64,000 bases of DNA from Streptomyces scabichelini (GCF_011045015.1 NZ_JAAKZY010000023.1:1-64000); one strand, 5' to 3'; shown: positions 41,564-50,819, counted from the first letter of the stretch. Made by a program: numbers and translations. Notes: generated by a model not told the origin, from the sequence alone.

Positions 41564-42088
41564 TCAGAGCGCCTGAGGCGCCTGGGAAACCGGCCACAAC
41601 TCGCTGTACAGCCGGCTGTCCGCGGTCGTGACGGTGACCCCGCGATAGTTGCCCGCCGTCTCGGCGAGCCAGAAGCCGGGGCCGAGGCGCGTGGCCAGAA
41701 CTGTGCGCGGGGCGCCGCCCTGGGCCTCGCCGACGAACTCGGCACAGACGCTGAACTCGTCGGCACACAGCCGCCCCCAGGCCAGCGACCACGGTCGCTC
41801 GCCGCGCCTGCCGTGGAGGGCCCCGGCCAGCACGCGCCCGGAGCCGGCCCGGGCCGGGGTCAGCGCCACCGGTTCGTCGTTCGCCAGCAGCACCAGAGAC
41901 GCACGGCCCTCGGACGCCGGGTTCGCAACCAGGCGGACCACGATGCCGCTGTTCGCCAGCACCAGTTCGCCACCGGCTCCCGGCGGGCGGACCCGGCCCG
42001 CCGGGAGCGGTGCGGGCCCGGCTGCCGGATCGGCGGCCACCGCCAGGGCCGCCGTCGGAATCTGGGTCGTTACGACGTTCCGGAGCAT
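41564..42088 (-). CDS. Hypothetical protein
   Basis: A 174-residue protein I do not recognise. Coding potential is supported by a good ribosome site (GGAAGGAC) ahead of the ATG at 42088. The sequence is a mix of beta-strand-like stretches (LVLANSGIVVRLV, ASLVLLANDEPVAL) and a conserved-looking centre (WGRLCADEFSVCAEFVGEA, GPGFWLAETAGNY). There is no signal peptide or membrane segment. It lies just outside the biosynthetic cluster and shares its strand with the ArsR/membrane-protein pair, 80 bp after that pair, so it could be the third gene of that unit. Confidence 0.6.
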   Translation of the reverse strand: MLRNVVTTQIPTAALAVAADPAAGPAPLPAGRVRPPGAGGELVLANSGIVVRLVANPASEGRASLVLLANDEPVALTPARAGSGRVLAGALHGRRGERPWSLAWGRLCADEFSVCAEFVGEAQGGAPRTVLATRLGPGFWLAETAGNYRGVTVTTADSRLYSELWPVSQAPQAL

Positions 42089-42168
42089 GGCAGTTGTCCT
42101 TCCAGCGGGGGTGGAGGTACGGGGCTGCGGACCGAGCCCCTACGTACGCGGAGCGGGGCGGCGCCGAG

Positions 42169-42450
42169 TCACTCGACGTCCTTGAGGACCCGCTCGACGG
42201 ATTTCACCCGGTCGCTCATGTCGTTGAGCTGGAGGCGCACCTCGACCAGCTCGCGCTCCATGTCCTGCTGGGCCATCACCGCCTTCTCCGCGATGCTCTT
42301 GAAATCGCTCTCCCTGGACATCGTGGTCTTGGCCCGCCATACCGCGATCGTCGGCCAGATCACCAGCATCGCGCACACGAGGATGAATCCCATGGACCCG
42401 AAGGACCAGATCATGCCGTCACTGTCGGCGGCCATCTGCACGGGGCTCAT
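42169..42450 (-). CDS. Small membrane-anchored coiled-coil protein
   Basis: A 93-residue protein with one transmembrane segment (about residues 17-37, SMGFILVCAMLVIWPTIAVW) followed by a charged, helical, probably coiled-coil tail with heptad-like spacing (MERELVEVRLQLNDMSDRVKSVERVL). The start codon overlaps the stop of the ArsR-type regulator by 4 nt (ATGA), so the two are translationally coupled. Function unknown; it may be regulated by, or sequester, its partner. Not assigned to a family. Confidence 0.65.
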   Translation of the reverse strand: MSPVQMAADSDGMIWSFGSMGFILVCAMLVIWPTIAVWRAKTTMSRESDFKSIAEKAVMAQQDMERELVEVRLQLNDMSDRVKSVERVLKDVE

Positions 42451-42782
42451 TTACGGTCTCCTTGGCTTTGGTCAACGGTGAGAGAGAGCGCAGCCGCTGC
42501 GAGGGCCTCAGGTGTGAGGTGCAGCGAGAACGGCTCGATGTCGTAGTACTTCATGGCTTTGCCGTCCTCGGACAGCTCGAGCCTCGAGGTGACAAGCCCT
42601 GCTGCTTCCAGCTTGCGCAGGTGGACCTGGAGCAGCGCACGACTGATCCCCAGTTCGCGCGCCAGCCGGCTCACATAGTCCTGGCCGCCCGCCAGGGCGG
42701 CCAGGATGCGCACCCGGTGCGGGTTGGCGAGCGTGGCCAGGATCTGCACCAGTCGATCACCCGTCACTTCGGAAAGCTCCAT
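42447..42782 (-). CDS. ArsR-type winged-helix transcriptional regulator
   Basis: A 111-residue DNA-binding protein with the ArsR fold: LATLANPHRVRILAAL leads into a helix-turn-helix (YVSRLARELGISRALLQVHLRKLEAAGLV) and a wing ending in KYYDI. No conserved Cys metal sites are seen, so the signal is unlikely to be a thiol-bound metal. It is the first gene of a short minus-strand unit with a membrane protein overlapping by 4 nt. A TTGCA-based dyad right upstream (42796-42815) suggests autoregulation. The NCS1 permease gene begins 360 bp away on the other strand. Confidence 0.85.
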   Translation of the reverse strand: MELSEVTGDRLVQILATLANPHRVRILAALAGGQDYVSRLARELGISRALLQVHLRKLEAAGLVTSRLELSEDGKAMKYYDIEPFSLHLTPEALAAAALSLTVDQSQGDRK

Positions 42783-42795
42783 GCCCCTCCTCTAT

Positions 42796-42815
42796 CTGCA
42801 AACAAATCCTTGCAG
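42796..42815. promoter_or_regulatory. Candidate operator of the ArsR-type regulator
   Basis: An inverted repeat CTGCAA-N8-TTGCAG ends 13 bp before the regulator start, and a related CTTGCAAAG dyad lies at 42840-42848. The region is unusually AT-rich for this DNA. Confidence 0.45.
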
Positions 42816-43141
42816 GTGCCATGACGAGTTGTCAACCGCCTTGCAAAGTAGGCACATGCAACAGCTTCGCCCGCCCTGAGCGGAGAACGACTCCGCACAA
42901 CGCCGCTGTCGACAAAAGGGACTTGCCGTCGCGGCCATTGCATGCGATCGATGCCGTCACCGGCCGACAGTTCCGTGGGAGTCCGCCCCGCCTGCGATCA
43001 CGCCGGAAATGGAAGAGATTTTCCGTTGACGGGTCTGCTACGCGCCCGACATGCCGGTGCAACACCCGGGCCCTTAGCTGACGCATCAACCGTCCGGCAC
43101 GACGCCGGGAGGGGATGGGGCACGGCAAGAAGGAGCAGGAC

Positions 43142-44671
43142 ATGACGGCCACGGACAGCGCGGACGCGGACAGAACCGCCACCCCGCCCGGGTACTCCCC
43201 CCGTCTCTACAACGCGGACCTCGCCCCCGCCACCGAACGCAAGTGGGGCGCCTTCAGCATCTTCAACGTCTGGACCTCGGACGTGCACAGTCTGTACGGC
43301 TACTTCCTGGCCGCCAGCCTGTTCCTCGTCGCGGGCAACACCTTCAAGTTCCTCATCGGCATCGGTGTGGGCTCGCTGATCATCTACTGGCTGATGACCC
43401 TCATCGGCAAGGCGGGCGTCAAGACGGGTGTCCCCTACCCGGTCCTCGCCCGCGCCTCGTTCGGCACCTTCGGCGCCAACGTCCCGGCTCTCGTACGGGC
43501 CGTGGTCGCCACCTTCTGGTACGGCGCCCAGACCAGCGCCGCCGCCGGCGCCATCGTCGCCTTCCTCGTCCGCTACGACGGCCCCGAGAACCTGCACGAG
43601 ACAACCCGGCTCTTCGACCACAGCGGCCTCGAAGTGCTGTGCTACCTCGGCGTCTGGGCCGCCCAACTGCTCATCATCAGCAAGGGGATGGAAACGGTCC
43701 GCCGTTTCCAGGACTTCGCCGGCCCGGCGGTCTGGCTGATGATGCTGATCCTGGCGATCGCGCTGTCAGTGAAGGCCGGGGTGCTGTCCTTCTCCGTCGA
43801 CATGCCGGCCAAGGACCTGGCCGCGCTCGCCAAGAGCGCCACCGGACTCGATGTCTCCCCGGGCTCGTTCGCCGCGATCGCGGCGATAGCCGCCACCTGG
43901 GTCACCTACTTCGCCGCCCTGTTCCTCAACTTCGGCGACTTCGCACGCTTCACCCCCGACGAGAAGGCCCTGAAGAAGGGCAACATCTGGGGACTGCCCG
44001 TCAACCTGATCCTCTTCTCCCTCGTCGCGGCCATCACCACGGCCGCCGCCAGCAAGGTGTACGGGGAGGTCATCCTCGAACCGGCCGAGATCTCCGCCAA
44101 GTTCGACAGCGCGTTCCTCGTCCTGCTCGCCGCCCTGACCTTCGCCGTGGCGACCCTCGGCATCAACGTCGTCGCCAACTTCGTCAGCCCCGCCTTCGAC
44201 TTCGCCAATGTGGCCCCGAAGTACGTGACCTTCCGGCGGGGCGGCCTCATCGCCGCCTTCATCGCGCTGCTGCTCTACCCGCTCCACCCCTGGGACAACG
44301 CCCCCAGCTTCGTCAACGCCATCGGCTCGACGATGGGCCCCATCTTCGGTGTGATCGTCGTCGACTACTACCTCATCCGGAAGACACAGCTGAACGTGCC
44401 CGCCCTGTACGACGAAGGCGGGGAGTTCCGCTTCCAGGGCGGCTGGAACGTACGGGCGTTCGCCGCCGCGGCGGTGGCCGCCGTCTTCTCCAGCATCCTC
44501 CCCGTCTACGGACCGTCCGGATACGGGGCGACGCTGGGTCCGTACTCCTGGTTCATCGGAGTCGTCGTGGCCGGGGTCCTGTACTTCGCGTTCAGCGGGG
44601 GCAAGAGCCCCCTCGCAGCGAGGACGGCGGCAACGGAGACGCCAAAGGCAACAGAGGCAACAGAGGCATAA
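43142..44671 (+). CDS. NCS1-family permease (nucleobase/allantoin/thiamine type)
   Basis: A 509-residue inner-membrane protein with about 12 hydrophobic segments. It belongs to the nucleobase-cation-symport-1 family: the N terminus has the characteristic NVWTSDVHSLYGYF segment, and the substrate cavity region VKTGVPYPVLARASFGTFGANVP, where the family binds nucleobases or hydantoins, is well preserved. Likely substrates are cytosine, uracil, allantoin, hydantoin or thiamine precursors; the sequence alone does not decide. The ATG at 43142 has GAAGGAG 7 nt ahead and was preferred to one 27 bp upstream. It converges on the DUF5937 regulator, 23 bp apart. Confidence 0.9.
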   Translation: MTATDSADADRTATPPGYSPRLYNADLAPATERKWGAFSIFNVWTSDVHSLYGYFLAASLFLVAGNTFKFLIGIGVGSLIIYWLMTLIGKAGVKTGVPYPVLARASFGTFGANVPALVRAVVATFWYGAQTSAAAGAIVAFLVRYDGPENLHETTRLFDHSGLEVLCYLGVWAAQLLIISKGMETVRRFQDFAGPAVWLMMLILAIALSVKAGVLSFSVDMPAKDLAALAKSATGLDVSPGSFAAIAAIAATWVTYFAALFLNFGDFARFTPDEKALKKGNIWGLPVNLILFSLVAAITTAAASKVYGEVILEPAEISAKFDSAFLVLLAALTFAVATLGINVVANFVSPAFDFANVAPKYVTFRRGGLIAAFIALLLYPLHPWDNAPSFVNAIGSTMGPIFGVIVVDYYLIRKTQLNVPALYDEGGEFRFQGGWNVRAFAAAAVAAVFSSILPVYGPSGYGATLGPYSWFIGVVVAGVLYFAFSGGKSPLAARTAATETPKATEATEA

Positions 44672-44694
44672 GAGTCAGCTACTTCCAAGCGCGG

Positions 44695-45843
44695 TCAGTG
44701 GAACAGCACCGTGAGCAGGTCGTCGCCGATGCGGCGTACCCGTTCCAGGTTCAGCTGGTAGTAGGCACGCCGGCCGTCGCGCTCGACCGTGACGAGGCCG
44801 GCGTCGCGCAGCCGGGCGAGGTGGCGGGAGACCTGGGGCAGGGACATGCCACTGCGGGTGGCCAGTTCGGAGGGTGTGAGCGGTTCCCGGGCGATGGCGC
44901 GCGCGATGCGCTGCCGGCCCGGGTCGCACAGCACTTCGAGCCGGCGCTGCACCACCGCGTGGCCGGGCTGGTCGTCGCGCTCCAGGAGCAGGGGGTACTG
45001 GACGACCGCCACGAAGCCGGGCTCGTGCTTCACCAGCAGGTGAGGGCGGCCGAAGGCCGACGGCACGACGAGTACCGGGGTGGTGGCGACGTTCACGATC
45101 CCGTGGTGGAACTTGTCGAAGACCACGCGCGGCGGCTCGGAGCGGTACGAGGCCGTGGGATCCAGGCCGGCCAGCGTCCTGCTGGGGCCGTCGCGATCGA
45201 GGGAGGCCCGCAGCTGCGGTAGCCGGCCGCCGATCGCCCGGGCCGCCCGCGCCAGGTCCGGCTCCAGGGCCCGGGCCGCCTGGGCCAGGAGATCGAGCAG
45301 ATCCGCGCGCAGGGAGTCCGGCGCGTCGAGGAGCCGGTGGGCAAGCTCGGCGCGGGCGGTCGAGCGCCGCTCCGCCGCGGCCAGCAGACCCTCGCGTTGT
45401 GTGCGGTCGGACAGCACTCGGTCGAGCGGAGTGCCGGAGTTGCCTCCTCGGATCGCGTATCCGGTGAGCTCCGCGAAGAGCGGGGGCGGCAGGTCCGCGA
45501 TGTCGGCGAGTTCCGCGTCGAGCGGCCTGTCTCCGGCGGCGCTCAGCGGGAGCAGGTAGCGGGCCCGGTACGAGGCCCACAGCGGTGCCCAGCCCCTGAT
45601 GCGTCGCCGCAGACCGGGAGTGAGCGCGGAGGCGGGTGCCGCCGTGTCGGGCGCGGACGCGCCGTTTCCGGACACCCCGCTTACGGACGCGTCGGTTTCG
45701 AGGCCGCGGGCCCAGCGGATCGCGTGGGGATGGTGCTCGGCCTCCGTGTAGGCGTGCAGCGCGGCGGTCAGCTCGGCGAGTGGTGAGGCATCCGCGGACA
45801 CACACGAGGGGTCGGCGCCGGCGAGTGAGAGGACGACGCTCAT
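44695..45843 (-). CDS. DUF5937 / ArsR-type winged-helix regulator
   Basis: A 382-residue transcription factor. The N-terminal ~290 residues match the actinobacterial DUF5937 architecture, including LWASYRARYLLPL and the VVFDKFHHGIVN strand region. The C-terminal ~80 residues are an ArsR-like winged helix (LCDPGRQRIARAIAREPLT, LATRSGMSLPQVSRHLARL, then a GRRAYY wing). The start at 45843 follows a strong GGAGGTGA. It is divergent from the M20 hydrolase-ABC transporter operon across 116 bp and probably controls that operon, as is usual for this arrangement. Confidence 0.82.
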   Translation of the reverse strand: MSVVLSLAGADPSCVSADASPLAELTAALHAYTEAEHHPHAIRWARGLETDASVSGVSGNGASAPDTAAPASALTPGLRRRIRGWAPLWASYRARYLLPLSAAGDRPLDAELADIADLPPPLFAELTGYAIRGGNSGTPLDRVLSDRTQREGLLAAAERRSTARAELAHRLLDAPDSLRADLLDLLAQAARALEPDLARAARAIGGRLPQLRASLDRDGPSRTLAGLDPTASYRSEPPRVVFDKFHHGIVNVATTPVLVVPSAFGRPHLLVKHEPGFVAVVQYPLLLERDDQPGHAVVQRRLEVLCDPGRQRIARAIAREPLTPSELATRSGMSLPQVSRHLARLRDAGLVTVERDGRRAYYQLNLERVRRIGDDLLTVLFH

Positions 45844-45959
45844 GGTCACCTCCGGCCCGTCGGGAGTGTCGGTTACCGCGACCGCGGCAAGCATCGTGGG
45901 TGGAGTGTCCGGCACGGCCTACGGTTCCGGCAACCCGAAAGCGACCTCCCGGAGTTGCC

Positions 45960-47165
45960 GTGAAAGCTTGTGTCCCCGCAGACCTCCACGCCGCCGTACG
46001 CGAGCGTCGGTCCGCGCTCGAGCAACTCAGTCTCGATCTGCACGAGACGCCGGAGACCCGGTTCGAGGAGCACTACGCCGTCGAACAGCTCGCAGGCCGG
46101 CTCGCCGCCGCGGGCTTCGAGGTGGACAAGGGCGTGGCAGGCCTGCCGACGGCCTTCACGGCCACCCACCGGGGACCGTCGGACGGCCCGACGGTCGCGG
46201 TGCTGCTGGAGTACGACGCGCTGCCGGGCATCGGTCACGCCTGCGGCCACAACCTCATAGCGGCCGGCGGGCTGACCGCCGCACTCGCCGTGGCCGCCAC
46301 GCGACCGGATCACCCCGGCACAGTGAAGGTGATCGGCACACCCGGGGAGGAGGGCGGCGGCGGCAAGATCCTGATGCTGGAGCGAGGCGTGTTCAGGGGT
46401 GTGGACGCGGCGGTGATGTTCCATCCGGCCGACCGCAGCCTGCGGGCCCGGCACGCGCTCGCCGCCAGCCATCTGCGGCTGGTCTTCCGCGGGGTCGCCG
46501 CGCACGCCGCCAAGGCGCCCTGGGACGGCCGCTCCGCAGCCGCCGCCGCCCAGCTGTTCCTCACGGCGGTCGACTCGATGCGCCAGTTCGTCCCGCCGAC
46601 CGCACGGGTGCACGGCATCATCGCGCACGGCGGCGCGGCCCCCAACGTCGTGCCCGACCGCAGCGAGGTGGAGATCTTCGTACGCGAGGCCACCTCCGCC
46701 GCCCTGGACGCGCTGCTGCCACGGGTCCTCGCGGCCGCCGACGGGGCCGCGCTCGCGACCGGTACCAGCGTGGAGCCCACCGAGACAGCACCCCGCTACG
46801 CCGAGCGGAACAACAACATGGTGATGGCCGACCGGCTCGCCGCATACGCCGCCGGCCTCGGCCTGGCTCTGGAGCCACCGTCTCCGGCGAATCCGGCCGG
46901 CTCCTCGGACATCGGCAATGTCTCGATCGAGCTGCCCGTCATCCATCCTTATGTGCAGATCTGCCCCCGCGACACCCCGGGGCACTCGGTCCCGATGCGC
47001 GTTGCCGCCCGCAGTCCGCAGGCGCACGACGCGGTCGAGACGATCACGACCGCCATGGCCGCGCTGATTCTGGACCTGCTCGGCGACCCGGACCTCCTCG
47101 CCGCCGTCCGCGAGGAGTTCCACGCGTCCACGTCCCGCCCCGCTCATGGTCAGGAGTCGCGATGA
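45960..47165 (+). CDS. M20-family amidohydrolase/peptidase (ACY1L2/AbgB-like)
   Basis: A 401-residue cytosolic zinc-dependent amidohydrolase. Signature regions: [19 protein letters not shown] (metal His and Asp), [10 protein letters not shown] (catalytic Glu), the MFHPAD segment, and a dimerisation domain at about 180-290 ([16 protein letters not shown]). The family cleaves N-acyl amino acids or aromatic dipeptides such as p-aminobenzoyl-glutamate. The GTG at 45960 was chosen for the GGAG just ahead and because the longer open frame overlaps the divergent regulator. The stop overlaps the permease ATG by 4 nt. The context suggests import of an acylated amino acid followed by hydrolysis. Confidence 0.88.
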   Translation: MKACVPADLHAAVRERRSALEQLSLDLHETPETRFEEHYAVEQLAGRLAAAGFEVDKGVAGLPTAFTATHRGPSDGPTVAVLLEYDALPGIGHACGHNLIAAGGLTAALAVAATRPDHPGTVKVIGTPGEEGGGGKILMLERGVFRGVDAAVMFHPADRSLRARHALAASHLRLVFRGVAAHAAKAPWDGRSAAAAAQLFLTAVDSMRQFVPPTARVHGIIAHGGAAPNVVPDRSEVEIFVREATSAALDALLPRVLAAADGAALATGTSVEPTETAPRYAERNNNMVMADRLAAYAAGLGLALEPPSPANPAGSSDIGNVSIELPVIHPYVQICPRDTPGHSVPMRVAARSPQAHDAVETITTAMAALILDLLGDPDLLAAVREEFHASTSRPAHGQESR

Positions 47166-47965
47166 CACCTTCGTCCCCGATCCCCCTGGCGTCGAACGCC
47201 CTGGTCAACACGTTCTTCGACTGGGATCTCATCGCCAGGACCTTCCCCCGGCTGATCACCGAGGGACTGCTGAACACCCTGATCATCGCCGCGGGCGCGA
47301 TCGTCCTCGGCGTCGCCATCGCCCTCCTGGCGGCGATGCTGCTGCTGTCGAACCGCTGGTGGGTGAGACTGCCCGCGCGGCTGTACGTCGACGTCTTCCG
47401 CGGCCTGCCGGTCATCATCACGGTGATGCTGGTCGGCGTGGGGCTGCCCGCCGCGGGGTTCCGTCCCTTCGGCACCGACCCGTTCGGCTACGCGATCCTG
47501 GCGATCGGCATCATCTCCGGCGCCTACACCGCGGAGATCTTCCGCTCCGGCATCCAGAGCGTCGACCCGGGCCAACTTCAGGCGGCCCGCAGCCTCGGCA
47601 TGAGCTACCTCTCGGCGATGCGACTGGTCGTGGTGCCGCAGGGCATCCGCCGTGTACTGCCCGCGCTGGCCGGCCAGTTCGTCAAGGACATCAAGGAGAG
47701 CTCGCTGGTCTATCTCCTCGGCCTCGCCGCCGGGCAGCGCGAGCTGTACTTCATCGCGCAGGAGGAGGTCGCCCGGACCTACAACTCCTCTCCCCTGATC
47801 GCCGCGGGCCTGTGCTACCTCGCACTCACGATTCCCATGACCTACTTCGTGAACTACCTCGACAGGCGACTGCGCGAAGGCCCCCGCCCCGGGAACACCC
47901 CGGCGCTCACCGAGCCGGACCTGCCCAAGACCCCCGTCCCGGCCGCCGGAGGAGAGACTCGATGA
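47162..47965 (+). CDS. Polar amino-acid ABC transporter permease
   Basis: A 267-residue inner-membrane permease of the HisMQ family. It has about five hydrophobic helices and the EAA loop that touches the ATPase ([25 protein letters not shown]). The segment [19 protein letters not shown] is typical of cystine/histidine/glutamine type permeases. It overlaps the M20 gene and the ATPase gene by 4 nt at each end, so the three are coupled. The C-terminal tail is Pro-rich and cytosolic. Confidence 0.93.
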   Translation: MTPSSPIPLASNALVNTFFDWDLIARTFPRLITEGLLNTLIIAAGAIVLGVAIALLAAMLLLSNRWWVRLPARLYVDVFRGLPVIITVMLVGVGLPAAGFRPFGTDPFGYAILAIGIISGAYTAEIFRSGIQSVDPGQLQAARSLGMSYLSAMRLVVVPQGIRRVLPALAGQFVKDIKESSLVYLLGLAAGQRELYFIAQEEVARTYNSSPLIAAGLCYLALTIPMTYFVNYLDRRLREGPRPGNTPALTEPDLPKTPVPAAGGETR

Positions 47966-48720
47966 CCCCCGTGACCAAGGCCCCCGTCACCCCCGCCGCT
48001 CTGCAGGTCACCGGCCTCGGCAAGAGCTACGGCGAGAACACCGTGCTGCGCGACATCACTCTCGACGTCCAGCGTGGTGAGACGCTCTGTCTGATCGGTC
48101 CGTCCGGCTCGGGAAAGTCCACCCTCCTGAAGTGTCTCAACCTGTTGGAGGCTCCGGACGCCGGTGAGATCTGGCTCGGTGAGACCTGCCTGACCGCCCC
48201 GGGCGCCGACGTGGACGCCGCCCGCGCCCGCATCGGCATGGTCTTCCAGCACTTCAACCTCTTTCCGCACATGAGCGTCGAGCGCAACGTCACGCTCGCC
48301 CTGACCTCGGTCAAAGGCATGGGGCGCGAGCAGGCCCGGCACATCGCCCTGCGCCAGCTGGATGGAGTGGGCCTCGCCGCCTTTGCCGACCGGCGGCCGG
48401 CCCAGCTGTCCGGCGGGCAGCAGCAGCGCGTCGCCATCGCCCGTGCGCTGGCCATGGAGCCGGAACTGATGCTCTTCGACGAGGCCACCTCCGCGCTCGA
48501 CCCCGAACTGGTCAAGGACGTGCTCGCCGTGATGCGGGATCTCGCATCGGCCGGCATGACCATGGCCGTCGTCACCCACGAAATGGGCTTCGCCCGGGAG
48601 GCCGCCGACCGCGTCGCCTTCATGTGCGACGGCCGCCTCGCCGAGATCGACACCCCCGACCGGATCTTCGAACGCGCCGACCACCCCCGGCTGCGCCAGT
48701 TCCTCTCCCAGGTCTTGTGA
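47962..48720 (+). CDS. Polar amino-acid ABC transporter ATPase
   Basis: A 252-residue ATP-binding subunit: Walker [10 protein letters not shown] near residue 46, Q-loop [12 protein letters not shown], signature LSGGQQQR near 153, Walker [10 protein letters not shown]-loop SALDPE, and the switch histidine in VVTHEMGFA. The length and motifs are standard for the GlnQ/HisP group. It energises the permease encoded just upstream; the substrate-binding lipoprotein gene follows after a repeat-filled 143-bp gap. Confidence 0.95.
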   Translation: MTPVTKAPVTPAALQVTGLGKSYGENTVLRDITLDVQRGETLCLIGPSGSGKSTLLKCLNLLEAPDAGEIWLGETCLTAPGADVDAARARIGMVFQHFNLFPHMSVERNVTLALTSVKGMGREQARHIALRQLDGVGLAAFADRRPAQLSGGQQQRVAIARALAMEPELMLFDEATSALDPELVKDVLAVMRDLASAGMTMAVVTHEMGFAREAADRVAFMCDGRLAEIDTPDRIFERADHPRLRQFLSQVL

Positions 48721-48724
48721 ACGG

Positions 48725-48837
48725 TCTGTGACCGGCCCTAACCCGTCCTGTGACCGGTCCTGTGACCCGTCCTGTGACCGGCCCTAACCCGTCCTGTGCC
48801 CCGTCCTGTGACCGGTCCTGCGACCGGTCCTGTGAAC
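48725..48837. repeat. 12-bp tandem repeat between ATPase and binding-protein genes
   Basis: About eight imperfect copies of TCCTGTGACCGG fill most of the gap between the ABC ATPase stop and the binding-protein start; CTAAC variants interrupt twice. Each unit contains a small GGTC/GACC dyad, so the RNA could form a run of short hairpins. It may set the level of the binding protein relative to the transporter, or be a simple slippage repeat. Confidence 0.85.
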
Positions 48838-48863
48838 TTCCCTCCCAGCAGAAAGCCCACGCC

Positions 48864-49760
48864 ATGCACTCCGCCATGCACTCCGTCATGAACATCTCTT
48901 CCCGCAGATCGCTGCTGATCGGCGCCGCGGCCACCAGCCTGCTGCTCTCCCTCACCGCCTGCGGCGGGGACAGCGAGGCGGCGGGATCCGCGACCGCCCA
49001 GTACAAGCTGGTCCAGAACGGTGTGATCACCGCCGGCACTCAGGCCGAGCAGCCACCCTTCGCGGTCACCGACGCGGCCGGCAGGCCCAGCGGATTCGCC
49101 GTCGATCTGATGAACGAGGCCGCGAAGCGTCTCGGCGTGAAGGTCCAGTACAAGACCACGAACCTCCAGGGCATCCTCGCCGGTCTCTCGGCCGGGCAGT
49201 ACGACATCGGCGTGGCCGGAGTCGGCGCCACCCCCGAACGCAAGAAGCAGGTCGCCTTCACCACCCCGTACTACTGGGGCTTCACCGACGTCGTGACGCT
49301 CAAGAGCGGCAAGCAGACCAAACTGCCGGACTTCCGCGGCAAGCGGGTGGGCGCCGTCAGCGGTTCCGTCCAGGAGACCTTCGTCAACCGCGAGATGCCC
49401 GGAGCGCGTCTGGTGAAGTTCAAGGACCAGACCGCACTGATCACACAGTTGCTCTCCGGAGGAGTCGAGGCAATCGTCCTCGGCGGCGCCGACGCTGACG
49501 AGTACGCCAAGAAACAACCCATACGCATCGCCGTCGAAGTGGACAGCCTCCAGGGCAGCGCCTTCCCCCTGCGCAAGGACGGCGATCCGAAGCTCCTGAA
49601 GGACCTCGACACCCAGATCGACGCGATGATCGACGACGGCACCTACATCAAGCTGTACAAGAAGTACTTCCACGACCCGATCGCCACCGACCTGATCAAG
49701 GAACGGCCGAACCTCGCAAGCCAGGTCGTGAACACCGACCTGGAACCCACTCAGCGTTGA
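48864..49760 (+). CDS. Amino-acid-binding lipoprotein (SBP_bac_3)
   Basis: A 298-residue substrate-binding protein for the adjacent ABC transporter. A lipoprotein signal peptide (SSRRSLLIGAAATSLLLSL) ends in the lipobox LTAC, so the mature protein is tethered to the outer face of the membrane. The mature part shows the family-3 pattern: GVITAGTQAEQPPF, GFAVDLMNEAAKRLG, QYDIGVAGVGATPERKK and a C-terminal KLYKKYF. The ATG at 48864 is one of three closely spaced candidates (also 48876 and 48888); the ribosome site is weak for all. The last 10 bp overlap the convergent CMD-type gene. Confidence 0.9.
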   Translation: MHSAMHSVMNISSRRSLLIGAAATSLLLSLTACGGDSEAAGSATAQYKLVQNGVITAGTQAEQPPFAVTDAAGRPSGFAVDLMNEAAKRLGVKVQYKTTNLQGILAGLSAGQYDIGVAGVGATPERKKQVAFTTPYYWGFTDVVTLKSGKQTKLPDFRGKRVGAVSGSVQETFVNREMPGARLVKFKDQTALITQLLSGGVEAIVLGGADADEYAKKQPIRIAVEVDSLQGSAFPLRKDGDPKLLKDLDTQIDAMIDDGTYIKLYKKYFHDPIATDLIKERPNLASQVVNTDLEPTQR

Positions 49761-50332
49761 CCCGGCCTTGGGGGCGCATCCGGGAATCGAGCGCCCCAGG
49801 TTTCCTCCTCCAGGAGGAGCCCGTTGGCCAGACAGCTGATGGTTCGGTACCAGCCGGTCAGTACGAGGAGTTCGAGTAGCTGAGCGTCCTCGTAGTGAAC
49901 GCGCAGGGCATCCCAGGCGGACTGCGAGAGCTGGGCCGTGTCGTGCAGTTCGTCGACTGCGTCGATCAGTGCGGCATGGCGTGGCGGCCATGTCGCACTG
50001 GCTGCCGTATCGGTTTCGGTGGTTGCCCGTAGCTGTTCCGGGCTGAGTCCGGCCTGCTGGGCGAGAGTCGCGGCGTGCACGCCCCATTCGTAGGCACAGC
50101 CGGCACGCGCGGTCACGCGGGCGATGACGATCTCGCGGTCGATGGCCGGGAGGAGTCCATGGCCCAGCAGCCCGGCGCCCAGGGAGAACATGCGTGAGGC
50201 CAGTTCCGGGTTGCGGTGGAGTACTCGGAACAGTGCGAGTGGCTCGTGCGGCACGTCGGGAGGCATCCACCGGCGGAGTGCCTGGTCGACGGAGGCAGGG
50301 TACGGCGGATGGAGCGGTTCGATGCGCGGCAT
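49751..50332 (-). CDS. Carboxymuconolactone decarboxylase/AhpD-like protein
   Basis: A 193-residue all-helical protein of the CMD/AhpD superfamily. It has the region DREIVIARVTARAGCAYEWGVH, where the family carries its active site. Only one Cys is present (Cys-Ala-Tyr-Glu), so the CxxC redox pair of true AhpD is absent. Such single-Cys proteins are often called CMD-family hypothetical proteins. It is divergent from an HxlR regulator gene across a doubled dyad, which suggests redox- or electrophile-responsive control. Confidence 0.8.
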   Translation of the reverse strand: MPRIEPLHPPYPASVDQALRRWMPPDVPHEPLALFRVLHRNPELASRMFSLGAGLLGHGLLPAIDREIVIARVTARAGCAYEWGVHAATLAQQAGLSPEQLRATTETDTAASATWPPRHAALIDAVDELHDTAQLSQSAWDALRVHYEDAQLLELLVLTGWYRTISCLANGLLLEEETWGARFPDAPPRPGQR

Positions 50333-50346
50333 GTGGCACCTCCTGC

Positions 50347-50385
50347 TTCGATTTTCGAATCACTATGATGCTTCGAGAACCGAAG
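50347..50385. promoter_or_regulatory. Doubled dyad between the CMD and HxlR genes, candidate HxlR operator
   Basis: Two neighbouring palindromes, TTCGATTTTCGAA (50347-50359) and CTTCGAGAACCGAAG (50371-50385), share the TTCGA half-site and sit 24 bp apart centre to centre in the divergent promoter region. The region is more AT-rich than its surroundings. Confidence 0.5.
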
Positions 50386-50410
50386 CGCAAGGAGTGGGCA
50401 AGGAGTGGGC

Positions 50411-50776
50411 ATGGAAGCCAGAGCGCCACGGCCGGGTGTGCCGGTACGAGGGTCCGAGTCGGGTCGACCCGTCATGGCGGCACTCGACCTGCTCGGACGA
50501 CGCTGGACGATGCGCATTCTGTGGGAACTGAGCCAAGCCCCGGCCGGCTTCCGGGAATTGCAGCGCCGATGCGAGCGCATGTCCTCCAGCGTGCTCACCA
50601 CCAGGCTCGACGAGCTGACCGGCGCCTGCCTGCTCACCCTGCAGACAGACGGCTACCACCTCACCCAGCTCGGCCAGGACCTCGTCGAGGCGCTGAGCCC
50701 GCTGGACGCCTGGAGCCGACGATGGGCCAAGGCGACGGGCAACGTCACGACCGGAGGCTCCGAGGGCTTGAAATGA
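50411..50776 (+). CDS. HxlR-family transcriptional regulator
   Basis: A 121-residue winged-helix protein. The HxlR signature is clear: ALDLLGRRWTMRILWELSQAPAGFRELQR, then SSSVLTTRLDELTGACLL and a C-terminal YHLTQLGQDLVEALSPLDAW. The conserved N-terminal Cys of redox-sensing members is not seen in its usual place. The ATG at 50411 was chosen for the AAGGAG 7 nt ahead; a GTG 6 bp earlier is possible. It is divergent from the CMD-type gene, its likely target. Confidence 0.88.
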   Translation: MEARAPRPGVPVRGSESGRPVMAALDLLGRRWTMRILWELSQAPAGFRELQRRCERMSSSVLTTRLDELTGACLLTLQTDGYHLTQLGQDLVEALSPLDAWSRRWAKATGNVTTGGSEGLK

Positions 50777-50819
50777 TCCCAGCGTGGCTGGTCCCCGACG
50801 ATCATTTACGGGACAGCCC

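Noticed and set aside
48725..48837. The 12-bp array as a CRISPR locus
   Set aside because: Units are adjacent with no unique spacers, and there are no cas genes.
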